Below are positions 42,586 through 50,940 of a DNA stretch of 64,000 nt, in pieces. Both the position numbers and the translations under genes were made by a program. This DNA comes from Actinoplanes sp. TBRC 11911 (lineage in GTDB: Bacteria > Actinomycetota > Actinomycetes > Mycobacteriales > Micromonosporaceae), in assembly GCF_012933445.1 (NCBI RefSeq), contig NZ_JABBNC010000002.1, positions 1 through 64,000 on the forward strand, given 5' to 3'. Every line of letters begins with the position of its first letter. Position 1 is the first letter of the stretch. The notes under the pieces are model-generated. The model was given only the letters and a program-made list of their open reading frames with translations, was not told the origin of the DNA and ran no database searches.

Positions 42586-42903
42586 TTACATGGCCCGGTC
42601 CACGTAGACGGGCCGTTTGACCGACTCGCCGGTCTCGATCCGGGACGTCGCGGCCAGCTGCTGCCGGTTAGCGGTGAGCCGGCGGGCGATCTCCTCGGCC
42701 GCCTTGAGCTGCCGGGTGAGGATCTCGTCGGCGCGCGGCTTCAGCTCCAGCGGCAGCGCGCCCAGCTCGGTCGGCGGCTTCCACAGGTCGGCCGGTGGCG
42801 TCTCGGCGTTGCGGTGCTCGTCCGCCAGCATCGCCTCGACGGTGCTCACGTCGAGCTCGAGCTCGTCGAGAGCGGTCGACCACGCGTCGTGCCAGCCGGT
42901 CAT
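42586..42903 (-). CDS. Small protein after fliS, possible FliT-like chaperone
   Basis: 105 aa, no confident family. Acidic N-terminal helix (ALDELELDVSTVEAMLADEHR), a Pro-rich middle (NAETPPADLWKPPTELGALP), then a predicted amphipathic helix (RADEILTRQLKAAEEIARRLTANRQQLA). It lies 16 bp after fliS in the fliD-fliS unit, exactly where FliT chaperones occur. Role inferred from position only. Confidence 0.75.
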   Translation of the reverse strand: MTGWHDAWSTALDELELDVSTVEAMLADEHRNAETPPADLWKPPTELGALPLELKPRADEILTRQLKAAEEIARRLTANRQQLAATSRIETGESVKRPVYVDRAM

Positions 42904-42919
42904 CGATCAGGCTCCCCAG

Positions 42920-43300
42920 TCACTCGCCGACCGCCGCGGCGGCCGCCTCTCGCCAGGAGTCGCGCAGTGGCTCGATCAGACCGCGGCAGACCGCGACCCG
43001 CTGCGGGTCCCGGGCGATGTTCGCCCCGATGAGCTCGGTGAGCAGATAGCCGTAGAGATTGGCCAGACCCGGCGCACCCGACCAGGCCTCGACGTCCAGG
43101 CTGATCCGGAGCTCCATCACGATCTCCTGGGCATGGGTGATCTTGTCGTGCGCCAGTTCGCGCTCCTCGGCGCGCATGGCCTCCTCGCCCTGCATGAGGT
43201 CGAGGATGAGCCGGTCGTACAGCATCAGCAGCAGCTTGGCGGGCGAGGCCGTGTTGATCGAGTCCTGGAGGTACCGGTCGCGCAGATGCGGAGAGCTCAT
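42920..43300 (-). CDS. fliS: Flagellin export chaperone FliS
   Basis: 126 aa. RYLQDSINTASPAKLLLMLYDRLILDLMQGEEAM is the FliS signature (ASPxxLixmLYdg); the rest is helical. It binds the flagellin C-terminus and prevents early polymerisation. It also interacts with FliW in other species; fliW is 6 kb away. Confidence 0.95.
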   Translation of the reverse strand: MSSPHLRDRYLQDSINTASPAKLLLMLYDRLILDLMQGEEAMRAEERELAHDKITHAQEIVMELRISLDVEAWSGAPGLANLYGYLLTELIGANIARDPQRVAVCRGLIEPLRDSWREAAAAAVGE

Positions 43301-43329
43301 CGGTTTCCTTCGGTCGGAGGGTGATCGGG

Positions 43330-44706
43330 TCAGCCGAGGCCGGCGAGCTGTCCGGAGAGCCAGTTGGACTGGTTCTTCAGCTTTCCGAGCGACACCTCGA
43401 GGTCCGAGTACGTCTTCTGGATCGCCACCCTCTTCGCGGCGAGGCGTACGTCCCAGTCGTTGATCTGGGTGTTGTAGCCGTCGATCTCGTCCTTGCGGCC
43501 GGTGATGACCGAGGTGAGGTTGGTCGTCTGGGTGGTGGCGAGCTTCTCGGTCTGGTCCGCGAAGGCGACGCTGGCCTGCTGGATGGCGGCCGGGTCGGCG
43601 TTGTAGCTCGCGGTGAACTTCTCCCGGTCGAACGTCAGCCGTCCGGTCTGGTCGAGCTGCATGCCCAGTTTCGCGAGGCTGCCGAACTTGATGTCCGGAA
43701 GCGGGTTGTCCTTCGTGGACTCGGGATCCGCGTACGTCAGACCTTTGCTGATGACGCTGAGGATGGACTGGGCCATGTTGCGTACCGAGAAGTCGCCGGT
43801 CAGCGGCGAGCCCTTGTTCGTCGACGGGTTGTACGCGGTCTGGCCCCGGATCTCGTCGAGCGTCGCGTTGGCGGCGTCCACCAGGGCCTGGAACTTGTCC
43901 GCGATGCCGCCGATGTCCTGGGTCGCCGCGACGGTGACGTTCTTCTCCTCCTTCGACACGGTCACCGAGACCCCGGTGAGCAGACCGGTGAAGGTGTTGG
44001 TGCTGCTGGTGACGTTGTAGCCGCCGGCCTCCTCGCCGCCACCGATGGTCAGCAGCGCGTTCTGGGCGCTCGCGACGTTGGTGGTGGCGGGGTCGAAGCC
44101 GCTCAGGGAGAAGGCGTTGTCGACGCCGGTCTTGGTGCCGCTGAGCTGGAGGATGTTCTGCGCGCCACCGGTGGTCACCACGGTCGCCTTGACCCCGATG
44201 CCCTTCGCGTTGATCGCGTCCATGACGCCCTTGGCCGTCTTGTCCTTGCTGACGTCGATCACGTAGTCCTTGCGCTTGGCGCTGTTGTCGACACCGTCGG
44301 CGTCGGCGGGACCGATCGTGACGGTGATCGAGTCGGCCGAGGTGATCGGCTGTGACGTGTCGACCTTCGCGGTCGTGATCTGGCTCTTGGCGAGGGCCGC
44401 GACGTCGAAGGTGGTGGTGCCGGCGGCGGTGTTGGTGCTGCCGGAGACCGCGATGGCGCTGACGCTCGACGAGGTGGAGGTGGCCTGGATCCCGCGCCAG
44501 GTGCTGAGCTGGCCGAGCGAGTCGGCAGCGCTCTTGAACGCGGAGACCCGGCTGTTGACCGACTGGTACGAGCTGACGGCGGTCTGGGCCGTGTTGACCT
44601 TGGCCTTGAGCCGGTCCTGCGGCGCCGCCTCGACCTGCATCAGCTGGTTGATCAGGGACGAGGTGCTGAGGCCGCTGACGAGGCCGTCCACCGAGCTGGA
44701 GGTCAC
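43330..44706 (-). CDS. fliD: Flagellar filament cap protein FliD
   Basis: 458 aa. The N-terminus VDGLVSGLSTSSLINQLMQVEAAPQDRLKAK is diagnostic. FliD N and C domains enclose a Ser/Thr/Ala-rich region. The C-terminal coiled coil includes RKDEIDGYNTQINDWDVRLAAKRVAIQ. It caps the filament tip and promotes flagellin assembly. fliS follows after 29 bp. Confidence 0.95.
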   Translation of the reverse strand: MTSSSVDGLVSGLSTSSLINQLMQVEAAPQDRLKAKVNTAQTAVSSYQSVNSRVSAFKSAADSLGQLSTWRGIQATSTSSSVSAIAVSGSTNTAAGTTTFDVAALAKSQITTAKVDTSQPITSADSITVTIGPADADGVDNSAKRKDYVIDVSKDKTAKGVMDAINAKGIGVKATVVTTGGAQNILQLSGTKTGVDNAFSLSGFDPATTNVASAQNALLTIGGGEEAGGYNVTSSTNTFTGLLTGVSVTVSKEEKNVTVAATQDIGGIADKFQALVDAANATLDEIRGQTAYNPSTNKGSPLTGDFSVRNMAQSILSVISKGLTYADPESTKDNPLPDIKFGSLAKLGMQLDQTGRLTFDREKFTASYNADPAAIQQASVAFADQTEKLATTQTTNLTSVITGRKDEIDGYNTQINDWDVRLAAKRVAIQKTYSDLEVSLGKLKNQSNWLSGQLAGLG

Positions 44707-44749
44707 CGGAACCTGCCTTCCCCGCGCGTATGCACGCGATGAAACGAGG

Positions 44750-44786
44750 GTGGGGGTAGCCGGCCCGGTTCGCCTGCTACCCCCAC
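44750..44786 (-). terminator. Hairpin terminator between fliC and fliD
   Basis: GTGGGGGTAGC (44750-44760) pairs perfectly with GCTACCCCCAC (44776-44786). On the minus strand it is followed by CTCGTTTC. It would end the abundant fliC transcript. A candidate fliD promoter overlaps the upstream edge. Confidence 0.78.
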
Positions 44787-44789
44787 CTG

Positions 44790-44840
44790 TTCGGCTGTGT
44801 CGGAGCGAAATTCAGTTCGACGTGGTAGCGGTTCGGTTAG
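44790..44840 (-). promoter_or_regulatory. Possible FliA-type promoter of fliD
   Basis: Minus strand: CTGA (44815-44812), 16 bp, GCCGAA (44795-44790), one mismatch from CTCA. Seven bp upstream a degenerate direct repeat CTAACCG-AACC-GCTACCA (44840-44823) sits in the usual box position and overlaps the fliC stop. It would allow fliD transcription through the fliC terminator. Confidence 0.45.
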
Positions 44841-46081
44841 CGCAGCAGCGAGAGCACGTTCTGCGACGCCTGGTTCGCCTGCGACAGCATCGACGTGCCG
44901 GCCTGGGTCAGGATCTGGTTGCGGGTGTACTGCACCATTTCCTGGGCCATGTCGGTGTCGCGGATACGCGACTCGGAGGCGGACAGGTTCTCCACCGACA
45001 CGTTCAGGTTGTTGATGACGTGCTCGAACCGGTTCTGGTACGCACCGAGCGAGGCGCGCTGGTCGGAGACCGTGGTGAGCGCCTTGTCCAGCACCGAGAT
45101 CGCCGAGTCGGCGTCGCTGGTGAGGTCGATCGTGTCGGTGCCCAGCGCGTTCGCGTCGGTCTTGCCGATGGTGATCTGGATCTTCTCGGACTGGTTCGCG
45201 CCGACTTGGAACTGGCCGGTGTTGGAGTTCTGAACCGCGGACGATTGGCCGATGGGCACCGCCATGTTGGCGAGCGGCGTACCGGTGCCGTCCGCGGTCT
45301 GGAAGGCGCCGGTGCCGCCGACGGTGAACTTCGCGCCGCTACCGTCAGCGGCGACGCTGGCCGTCACGCTGACCTCGTTGCCGCTGAACGCCGGACCGTT
45401 GTAACCCTGGGCCTTGGCGCCCTGCAGCGCGGTCTTGATGCCCTTGTTGATCGACGCGGCGATGTCGGCCGCCGACGGTGGCGTGGTGGTGGTCTGCGGG
45501 ACCGTCACGGTCAGGCCGGCGCCGCTGTTCAGCGTCGAGAGGTCGACGCCGTTGACCTGCTTGAGGTTGAAGGTGTTGCCGGCCGCGGCCAGCGCGGTCA
45601 TCTTGGTGGGGTCGGTGATCGCGGTGCCCTGGCCGGAGCTCTGGGTGGTGCCGAAGGAGCCGTCGAGCAGCTTCGACTTGCCGAACGACGTGGTGGTGCC
45701 GATCCGGGTGAGCTCGGCGTTGAGCTGGGTGATCTCGGACTGCGCCGCGTCCTTGGCCGCCTTGTCGGTGGTGCCACCGTTGGCGGTCTGTACGGAGAGG
45801 TCGCGCATGCGCTGGAGGATCGAGGTGACCTCGTTGAGCGCGCCTTCAGCGGTTTGCGCGACGCTGATCCCGTCCTGCGTGTTGCGGACGGCGACCTTCA
45901 TGCCGCCGATCTGGGAGCGCAGGCCCTCGGAGATCGACAGCCCGGCGGCGTCGTCGGCGGCCCGGTTGATCCGGAAACCGCTGGACAGCTTTTCCAGCGA
46001 CTTCTGCATCTGGCCGTCGGTGACCGACAGGTTGCGGTAGGCGTTTTGCGCGGCGATGTTCTGGTTGATTCGGAGACCCAT
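44837..46081 (-). CDS. fliC: Flagellin FliC
   Basis: 414 aa. The N-terminal D0/D1 is canonical ([56 protein letters not shown]). The C-terminal D1/D0 is [20 protein letters not shown], then [20 protein letters not shown]. The central domain (about 170-320) is short and variable, Thr/Gly/Ala-rich. It is a single flagellin gene with a perfect AAGGAGG ribosome binding site (46090-46096 region) and several GGA motifs in its leader, possible CsrA targets. Confidence 0.97.
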   Translation of the reverse strand: MGLRINQNIAAQNAYRNLSVTDGQMQKSLEKLSSGFRINRAADDAAGLSISEGLRSQIGGMKVAVRNTQDGISVAQTAEGALNEVTSILQRMRDLSVQTANGGTTDKAAKDAAQSEITQLNAELTRIGTTTSFGKSKLLDGSFGTTQSSGQGTAITDPTKMTALAAAGNTFNLKQVNGVDLSTLNSGAGLTVTVPQTTTTPPSAADIAASINKGIKTALQGAKAQGYNGPAFSGNEVSVTASVAADGSGAKFTVGGTGAFQTADGTGTPLANMAVPIGQSSAVQNSNTGQFQVGANQSEKIQITIGKTDANALGTDTIDLTSDADSAISVLDKALTTVSDQRASLGAYQNRFEHVINNLNVSVENLSASESRIRDTDMAQEMVQYTRNQILTQAGTSMLSQANQASQNVLSLLR

Positions 46082-46146
46082 GGGTGTTTCCTCCTTGAGA
46101 GGGGTCTTTCCGGCTCATCCGTGAGCCGTGGCCTTGCGCCGATTCG

Positions 46147-46171
46147 GTCGGCGTTGGCGCCGACGACTTAG
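46147..46171 (-). promoter_or_regulatory. Possible FliA-type promoter of fliC
   Basis: Minus strand: CTAA (46171-46168), 15 bp, GCCGAC (46152-46147), followed by CGAA. It differs by one base in each half from CTCA/GCCGAA and is closer to the general sigma-28 -35 (TAA). No TcrA-like box is present. fliC starts about 66 bp downstream. Confidence 0.5.
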
Positions 46172-46247
46172 AAGCAGTCTCCGAAATTTCTTCGCGCTTT
46201 TCCGGCAAACCATCAGAAAGCCGTAAGTGCCCGATCGGGGGAAATCC

Positions 46248-46273
46248 CTCAGCGGCATGGCAGACGTGCCGAC
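46248..46273 (+). promoter_or_regulatory. FliA-type promoter of flgN-flgK-flgL-fliW
   Basis: CTCA (46248-46251), 16 bp, GCCGAC (46268-46273), 63 bp upstream of flgN, divergent from fliC. No TcrA-like repeat is seen upstream. Confidence 0.65.
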
Positions 46274-46336
46274 CTGTCCGAATGAGAGGGCATGTCGAAA
46301 GCGCTTGCCCGGCCGACGGCGAGACGGAGGACCAGG

Positions 46337-46822
46337 GTGAGCCTGACCGACCTGGCCAGCGTCCTGTGGCGTGCACGCGAGCTGCTCGAGATGCTGCTGT
46401 TCAAGCTCGAGGAGGAGCAGCTGTTGCTCGCCTCCAACCGCTCTCGCTGGCTCAGCCACGCCACCCGCGAGGTCGAGGTGGTCCTCGACCAGATCCGGCA
46501 GACGGAGGTCATCCGGGCCGCCTACTCGCAGGACGCCGCGGTCGAGCTCGGTCTCGCCCCGGACGCGTCGCTCGGCGCGCTGGCCGACGCCGCTCCGGCG
46601 CCCTGGTCCGACCTTCTGCACCAGCACCGCAAGGCGTTTCTGATGCTGACCTCCGAGATCAGCGCTCTCGCCGACGTGAACCGGGACCTGCTCACCGCCG
46701 GCCAGCGCGCGGCTCGCGAAACCATGCTCGCGTTCGCCGAAACTGTGGAAACGTACGGACCGCAGGGCCAGACCGTTTCCGGCGGCGTCCGCCGCTCCAG
46801 CCTGGTGGATGAGGCGATCTGA
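46337..46822 (+). CDS. flgN: Flagellar chaperone FlgN
   Basis: 161 aa from GTG with GGAGG 6 bp upstream. The N-terminal helix LTDLASVLWRARELLEMLLFKLEEEQLLLA matches actinobacterial FlgN; the rest is helical with RAARETMLAFAETVETYGP. It is the export chaperone for FlgK and FlgL, which follow directly. Its stop overlaps flgK ATG by one base. An ATG at 46292 would extend it but lies on the transcript start region. Confidence 0.85.
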   Translation: MSLTDLASVLWRARELLEMLLFKLEEEQLLLASNRSRWLSHATREVEVVLDQIRQTEVIRAAYSQDAAVELGLAPDASLGALADAAPAPWSDLLHQHRKAFLMLTSEISALADVNRDLLTAGQRAARETMLAFAETVETYGPQGQTVSGGVRRSSLVDEAI

Positions 46823-48240
46823 TGGGCAGCACATTCGGCGGTATCAACACGGCGTTGACGTCCCTCTACGCGCAGCGGCGCGGCCTGGAGGTCTCGGGCC
46901 AGAACATCGCCAACGCGAACACCGAGGGCTATACCCGGCAGCAGATCACGTTGGAGGCGAAGGGCGCCAGCCGCAACCCGGGCGTCTATTCGACGACCGA
47001 CGCGGTCGGCGCCGGCGTCGGCGTGCACTCGGTGGAACGGGGCCGCAGCGTCTACCTCGACGAGCGGGTGCGCACCGAGCACGCGAACTCGGCGTACCTG
47101 GCGACCCAGAAGACGTCGTACGGCGCGATCGAGGACGTCATGGCCGAACCCAGCGACACCGCGATCCAAGCGCGGATGCACGAGATGTGGGACTCCTGGA
47201 ACGACGTCGCCAACAACTGGCAGGATCCGTCGACCCGGGCCGCGCTGATCGAGCGCAGCAACACGGTCGCGATCTCGCTCAACGACGCGCACACCTCGCT
47301 GTCCAACCAGTTCGACCAGGTGCACAACGGCATGGACACCTACGTCAACAAGGTCAACTCGCTGGCCACGTCGATCGCCGACATGAACCAGCAGATCGTC
47401 GTGGCCAAGCAGACCGGCCTGGAGGCCAACGAGCTCATGGACGCCCGCGACCGGCAGGTCATGGAGCTGTCCGAGCTGGCCGGCGCCAGCACGTCGCTCA
47501 AGCCCAACGGCTCGATGAACGTCTTCATCGGAAACGCCGCGGTGGTAAGCGATTTCACCGCGCGCAAGGTGGAGCTCACCGGCCCCACCACCCTCGATGG
47601 CATCAGCGACACCAGCAAGGTCATGCTGACCTGGCGCAACCCGGACGGCGCCGCCACCCCGGGCGGCACGATGGGCGCGATGCTCGACACCCTCAACGGC
47701 ATCATCCCCGACGTTGCCGGCAAGCTCGACGGTGTCGCACAGAGCCTGATCAAGACGGTGAACGACGCGGTGCAGACGGGATTCGCCGCCGACGGCAGCA
47801 CCAACGTGACCTTCTTCTCCGGTACCGGCGCCAAGGACGTGGCGGTGGCGGTGCCGACCGCGGACAAGGTGCCGTTCTCGTCGGCCGACCCGACGGCCAC
47901 CCCGGTGCCACCGGCCACCGTTGCCTCGATCAACAACGACGTGGCCGACACGCTGGCCGGGATCGGCGCGGCCGGCACCGGCCCGGACGCCCAGTACCAG
48001 GAGATGATCGGAGCGCTCGGGGTCGCCTCGCAGGCGGCCGGCCGGCGCAGCGAGATCCAGGACTCGGTGACCGATCAGGTCGACAGCGACCAGGCCTCGG
48101 AGTCCGGGGTCAACCTGGACGAGGAGATGACCCACCTGCTGACCTTCCAGCGGGGATACGAGGCCGCGTCGCGGGTGCTCACCACGATCGACTCCATGTT
48201 GGACCAGCTGATCAACCGGACCGGTCTCGTCGGCCGCTGA
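46822..48240 (+). CDS. flgK: Hook-filament junction protein 1, FlgK
   Basis: 472 aa. FGGINTALTSLYAQRRGLEVSGQNIANANTEGYTRQ is the FlgK N-terminal motif; the C-terminus SGVNLDEEMTHLLTFQRGYEAASRVL, then TTIDSMLDQLINRTG, is typical. Axial protein between hook and filament. Confidence 0.96.
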   Translation: MGSTFGGINTALTSLYAQRRGLEVSGQNIANANTEGYTRQQITLEAKGASRNPGVYSTTDAVGAGVGVHSVERGRSVYLDERVRTEHANSAYLATQKTSYGAIEDVMAEPSDTAIQARMHEMWDSWNDVANNWQDPSTRAALIERSNTVAISLNDAHTSLSNQFDQVHNGMDTYVNKVNSLATSIADMNQQIVVAKQTGLEANELMDARDRQVMELSELAGASTSLKPNGSMNVFIGNAAVVSDFTARKVELTGPTTLDGISDTSKVMLTWRNPDGAATPGGTMGAMLDTLNGIIPDVAGKLDGVAQSLIKTVNDAVQTGFAADGSTNVTFFSGTGAKDVAVAVPTADKVPFSSADPTATPVPPATVASINNDVADTLAGIGAAGTGPDAQYQEMIGALGVASQAAGRRSEIQDSVTDQVDSDQASESGVNLDEEMTHLLTFQRGYEAASRVLTTIDSMLDQLINRTGLVGR

Positions 48241-48262
48241 TCCGTTCCCGAAGAGGTAACCC

Positions 48263-49162
48263 ATGACCATTCCCAGCCGGACCACCGCGGCCAGCGTGCA
48301 GAACCGGACGCTGGCCGACCTGCAGCGCGGAATGCAACGTGGACAGAAGATTCAGCAGCAGATCTCGAGCGGAAAAGCGATCAGCCGCCCGTCGGATTCG
48401 CCGACCGGTACCGTCACTTCTCTGCAATTGCGCGGAGAAGTGCGCGCGACGCAGCAGTATTCGCGCAACGCCGACGACGGAATGGGCTGGCTCGGCGTCA
48501 TCCAGGACAATCTTCAGGACGCGTCGACCTCGGTTATCCGGGCCCGCGATCTGACCGTTCAGGCGCTCAACTCCACGGCCGGCACCCCGGAGGCTCGCGA
48601 GGCTTTCGCCTACGAGATCGACAACATCAAGGCATCGCTGATCGACCAGGCCAACGCCAAATACCTGAACCGGCCGGTGTTCGGCGGGACGACGGCCGGC
48701 GGGATCGCGTACGACAAGACCGGCGAGTATGTCGGGGACGGCAACGGCACCACGCGCAGCATCGGGCCGAACGCCCGGGTCCGCATCGAGACCACCGGTC
48801 CGGAGGCCTTCGGTGCCACCGGTAGCGACACCCAGCTCTTCACCGTCCTGACCAATCTTTCCAAGGCGATTCGGGACAACGACTCGTCCGCGCTGGACAG
48901 TGGTCTCGGCAAACTCGATACCGCCCATGATTTGCTGAAAACCACTCTTTCGGACGTTGGCGCCCGATACAATCGGGTTACGCAGATGAAGCAGTCCGCG
49001 GAGGATCATCTGTTGTCCGTGTCGTCGCAGCTGTCCGATATCGAGGATGTCGACCTGCCCAAGGCGATCATGGAACTGCAAATTCAGCAGACCTCGTATC
49101 AGGCCGCCCTGGCCGCCACGGCCAAGGTAATCCAGCCCTCGCTTATCGATTTCCTGAGGTGA
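48263..49162 (+). CDS. flgL: Hook-filament junction protein 3, FlgL
   Basis: 299 aa. Flagellin-like N-terminus (LADLQRGMQRGQKIQQQISSGKAISRPSDSPTGTV) and C-terminus (SDIEDVDLPKAIMELQIQQTSYQAAL, then ATAKVIQPSLIDFLR). GAGGTAACCC precedes ATG 48263. It ends next to fliW. Confidence 0.95.
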   Translation: MTIPSRTTAASVQNRTLADLQRGMQRGQKIQQQISSGKAISRPSDSPTGTVTSLQLRGEVRATQQYSRNADDGMGWLGVIQDNLQDASTSVIRARDLTVQALNSTAGTPEAREAFAYEIDNIKASLIDQANAKYLNRPVFGGTTAGGIAYDKTGEYVGDGNGTTRSIGPNARVRIETTGPEAFGATGSDTQLFTVLTNLSKAIRDNDSSALDSGLGKLDTAHDLLKTTLSDVGARYNRVTQMKQSAEDHLLSVSSQLSDIEDVDLPKAIMELQIQQTSYQAALAATAKVIQPSLIDFLR

Positions 49163-49164
49163 CC

Positions 49165-49599
49165 ATGAGTACTCGCACCGCGAACCGACCGATTGAGGCC
49201 GCCACGTCGGACCCGCTGGACCTGCCGACCATCACCATGGCGGTCCCCATGCCGGGCTTCCCGGCGCACCGGGAGTTCGTCCTGGTGCGACTCAACGATG
49301 ATGGCCTGCTCTACGCGTTCACGTCCGCCGAGGACCCCGAACTGCGCTTCCTTGTCGCTCCGCCGGAACCGTTCTTCCCGGACTACGCGCCGGAGATCGA
49401 CAACGAGGTTCTCGCGCTGCTGAACACCAAGGACCCGGACCGTCTGCTGCTCCTGACGGTCATCACGGCCGGCGTCAACGAGACCACCGCGAACCTGCTG
49501 GCGCCGATCGTCGTGGACCGCGACAGCATGCGTGCCATGCAGGTGGTGCTCAGCGGCTCCGGGCTGCCGGTCCGCGCGACCATGAACCGGCCCTACTGA
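49165..49599 (+). CDS. fliW: Flagellar assembly factor FliW
   Basis: 144 aa from ATG 49165 (GAGG 5 bp upstream); GTG 49159 overlapping the flgL stop is an alternative. FPAHREFVLVRLNDDGLLYAFTSAEDPELRFLV and LTVITAGVNETTANLLAPIVVDRD are FliW signatures. It binds and inactivates CsrA until displaced by flagellin, coupling flagellin translation to secretion. csrA lies 85 bp downstream. Confidence 0.94.
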   Translation: MSTRTANRPIEAATSDPLDLPTITMAVPMPGFPAHREFVLVRLNDDGLLYAFTSAEDPELRFLVAPPEPFFPDYAPEIDNEVLALLNTKDPDRLLLLTVITAGVNETTANLLAPIVVDRDSMRAMQVVLSGSGLPVRATMNRPY

Positions 49600-49611
49600 C
49601 GTCTTGTCGCC

Positions 49612-49640
49612 GGCGCGGTCGCGCACCTCACGACCGCGCC
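49612..49640 (+). terminator. Hairpin between fliW and csrA
   Basis: GGCGCGGTCG (49612-49621) pairs perfectly with CGACCGCGCC (49631-49640), 9-base loop with no U-run. It may reduce readthrough into csrA, act as an attenuator or stabilise mRNA ends. Confidence 0.55.
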
Positions 49641-49683
49641 TGATCGCGATGCTGTCCGTCCAGGGATGGAGGAGGCACCGACG

Positions 49684-49917
49684 ATGCTGGTGCTCACCAG
49701 ACGAGCCGGCGAGAGCGTGATGATCGGTAACGACGTGATCATCACGGTTCTCGAGGCCCGCGGAGACGTGATCCGGCTGGGAATCCAGGCGCCGCGCGAC
49801 ATCCAGGTGCATCGCGAAGAGGTCTATCGCGAGCTCCAGGCGGCCAACCGTGAAGCGGCCTCACCGGCCGACGACGCGGTGCAGGCGGTCACCAAGATGA
49901 TCCAGCCGCCTACTTGA
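49684..49917 (+). CDS. csrA: Carbon storage regulator CsrA
   Basis: 77 aa. MLVLTRRAGESVMIGNDVIITVLEARGDVIRLGIQAPRDIQVHREEVY is full CsrA, with Arg6/Arg7 and the RDIQVHREE RNA-contact region. The C-terminal extension is Ala-rich. GGATGGAGGAGG upstream is both a ribosome binding site and GGA-rich, so autoregulation is possible. The 3' end overlaps the convergent M23 gene by 8 bp. Confidence 0.95.
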   Translation: MLVLTRRAGESVMIGNDVIITVLEARGDVIRLGIQAPRDIQVHREEVYRELQAANREAASPADDAVQAVTKMIQPPT

Positions 49918-50725
49918 TAACCAGGCCGCGCGCCCGCATGAAGGTGATCGGGCTGACCGCGTTCGCCGAGGTGGCCGGCGGCGCGTTCACGTGCACCTCG
50001 AAGTGCAGGTGCGGGCCGGACGACGAACCGGACGTCCCGACGTAGCCGAGGATCTGTCCCTTCGCGACGCGCTGCCCGACGACCACCGACGGGCGCCGGA
50101 CCATGTGGCAGTAGCGGGTGACGATGTTGCCGGCATGCTGCACCTCGACGTACCAGCCACAGCCGGCGATGCCGCGGTTGCCGTCGACGTCGCAGGTGCC
50201 CTGGGAGACGTTGCAGACCACCCGGATCACCGAACCGGCCGAGGCCGCCCGGATCGGCGTGTTCCGCGTGGCACCCAGGTCGACGCCGGCGTGCGTCGGC
50301 CGCTGTGCCGTGTGGAAGCCGCTGACCAGCCCGGCCGCGACCGGCAGTTGCCACGCGCCGGACACCGGCGGCATCACCACGGGCGCGCTCGCGCACGCCG
50401 GGATCGGGAAACTGGCACGGCGGACGTAACCGTCCGAGACGTACGTGTTGTTCGCGAGGCGCAACCAGACGTCGGTGGTCCGTACCGCGCCGGTGATCCG
50501 GTCGCCCTTGATCTGGCACATGATCCAGACGGTCCCGCCGTTGGTCACCTCACCCAGCCGCTCGCCGGCCGACGACGGCGTACGCCGCATGTTCAACGGC
50601 GTCCCACCGGTCTGCGCGATGCCGGTTCCGGCGTACTTGGCGGCGGCCGCGGCGGGTGTGGTCGCGACGAGGCTGCCGCCGAGAACGGCCGCGGCGGCGA
50701 GCGCGGCGAGATAACGGGCTTTCAC
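49910..50725 (-). CDS. Secreted M23 metallopeptidase
   Basis: 271 aa from GTG 50725, preceded by GGAGGGGG. Signal peptide at 1-28 (ending PAAAAA). An SH3-like N-terminal region (about 30-105) is followed by the M23/LytM domain with HAGVDLGA (HxxxD) and GPHLHFEVHV (HLHFE), the zinc ligands. It cuts peptidoglycan cross-bridges outside the cell. It lies beside the flagellar cluster, so a role in wall remodelling for flagella or sporangia is possible; no clear FliA promoter precedes it. Confidence 0.9.
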   Translation of the reverse strand: MKARYLAALAAAAVLGGSLVATTPAAAAAKYAGTGIAQTGGTPLNMRRTPSSAGERLGEVTNGGTVWIMCQIKGDRITGAVRTTDVWLRLANNTYVSDGYVRRASFPIPACASAPVVMPPVSGAWQLPVAAGLVSGFHTAQRPTHAGVDLGATRNTPIRAASAGSVIRVVCNVSQGTCDVDGNRGIAGCGWYVEVQHAGNIVTRYCHMVRRPSVVVGQRVAKGQILGYVGTSGSSSGPHLHFEVHVNAPPATSANAVSPITFMRARGLVIK

Positions 50726-50940
50726 GGTTCCCCCTCCGGGCACGCGGATGCGTGCGCCCTCGAAGAAGGCTCCCGAGCGCCGGCTGCCGCCGAGTTCCCG
50801 CGCAGGGGCGGAACAGTTGCCGACGGAAATCGCGTAAACGGCACCCATGCCGTCGAACCGGACCAATGATGGGCTCAAAGGCATCTCCACAACCCTAGTG
50901 CCGTCCCCCGGCAGTCCGCAGATGACGTAGCGGAGGATCG

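Noticed and set aside
50874..50900. FliA promoter upstream of the receptor gene
   Set aside because: CTCA and GCCGTC are separated by 22 bp, outside the 15-17 bp range.
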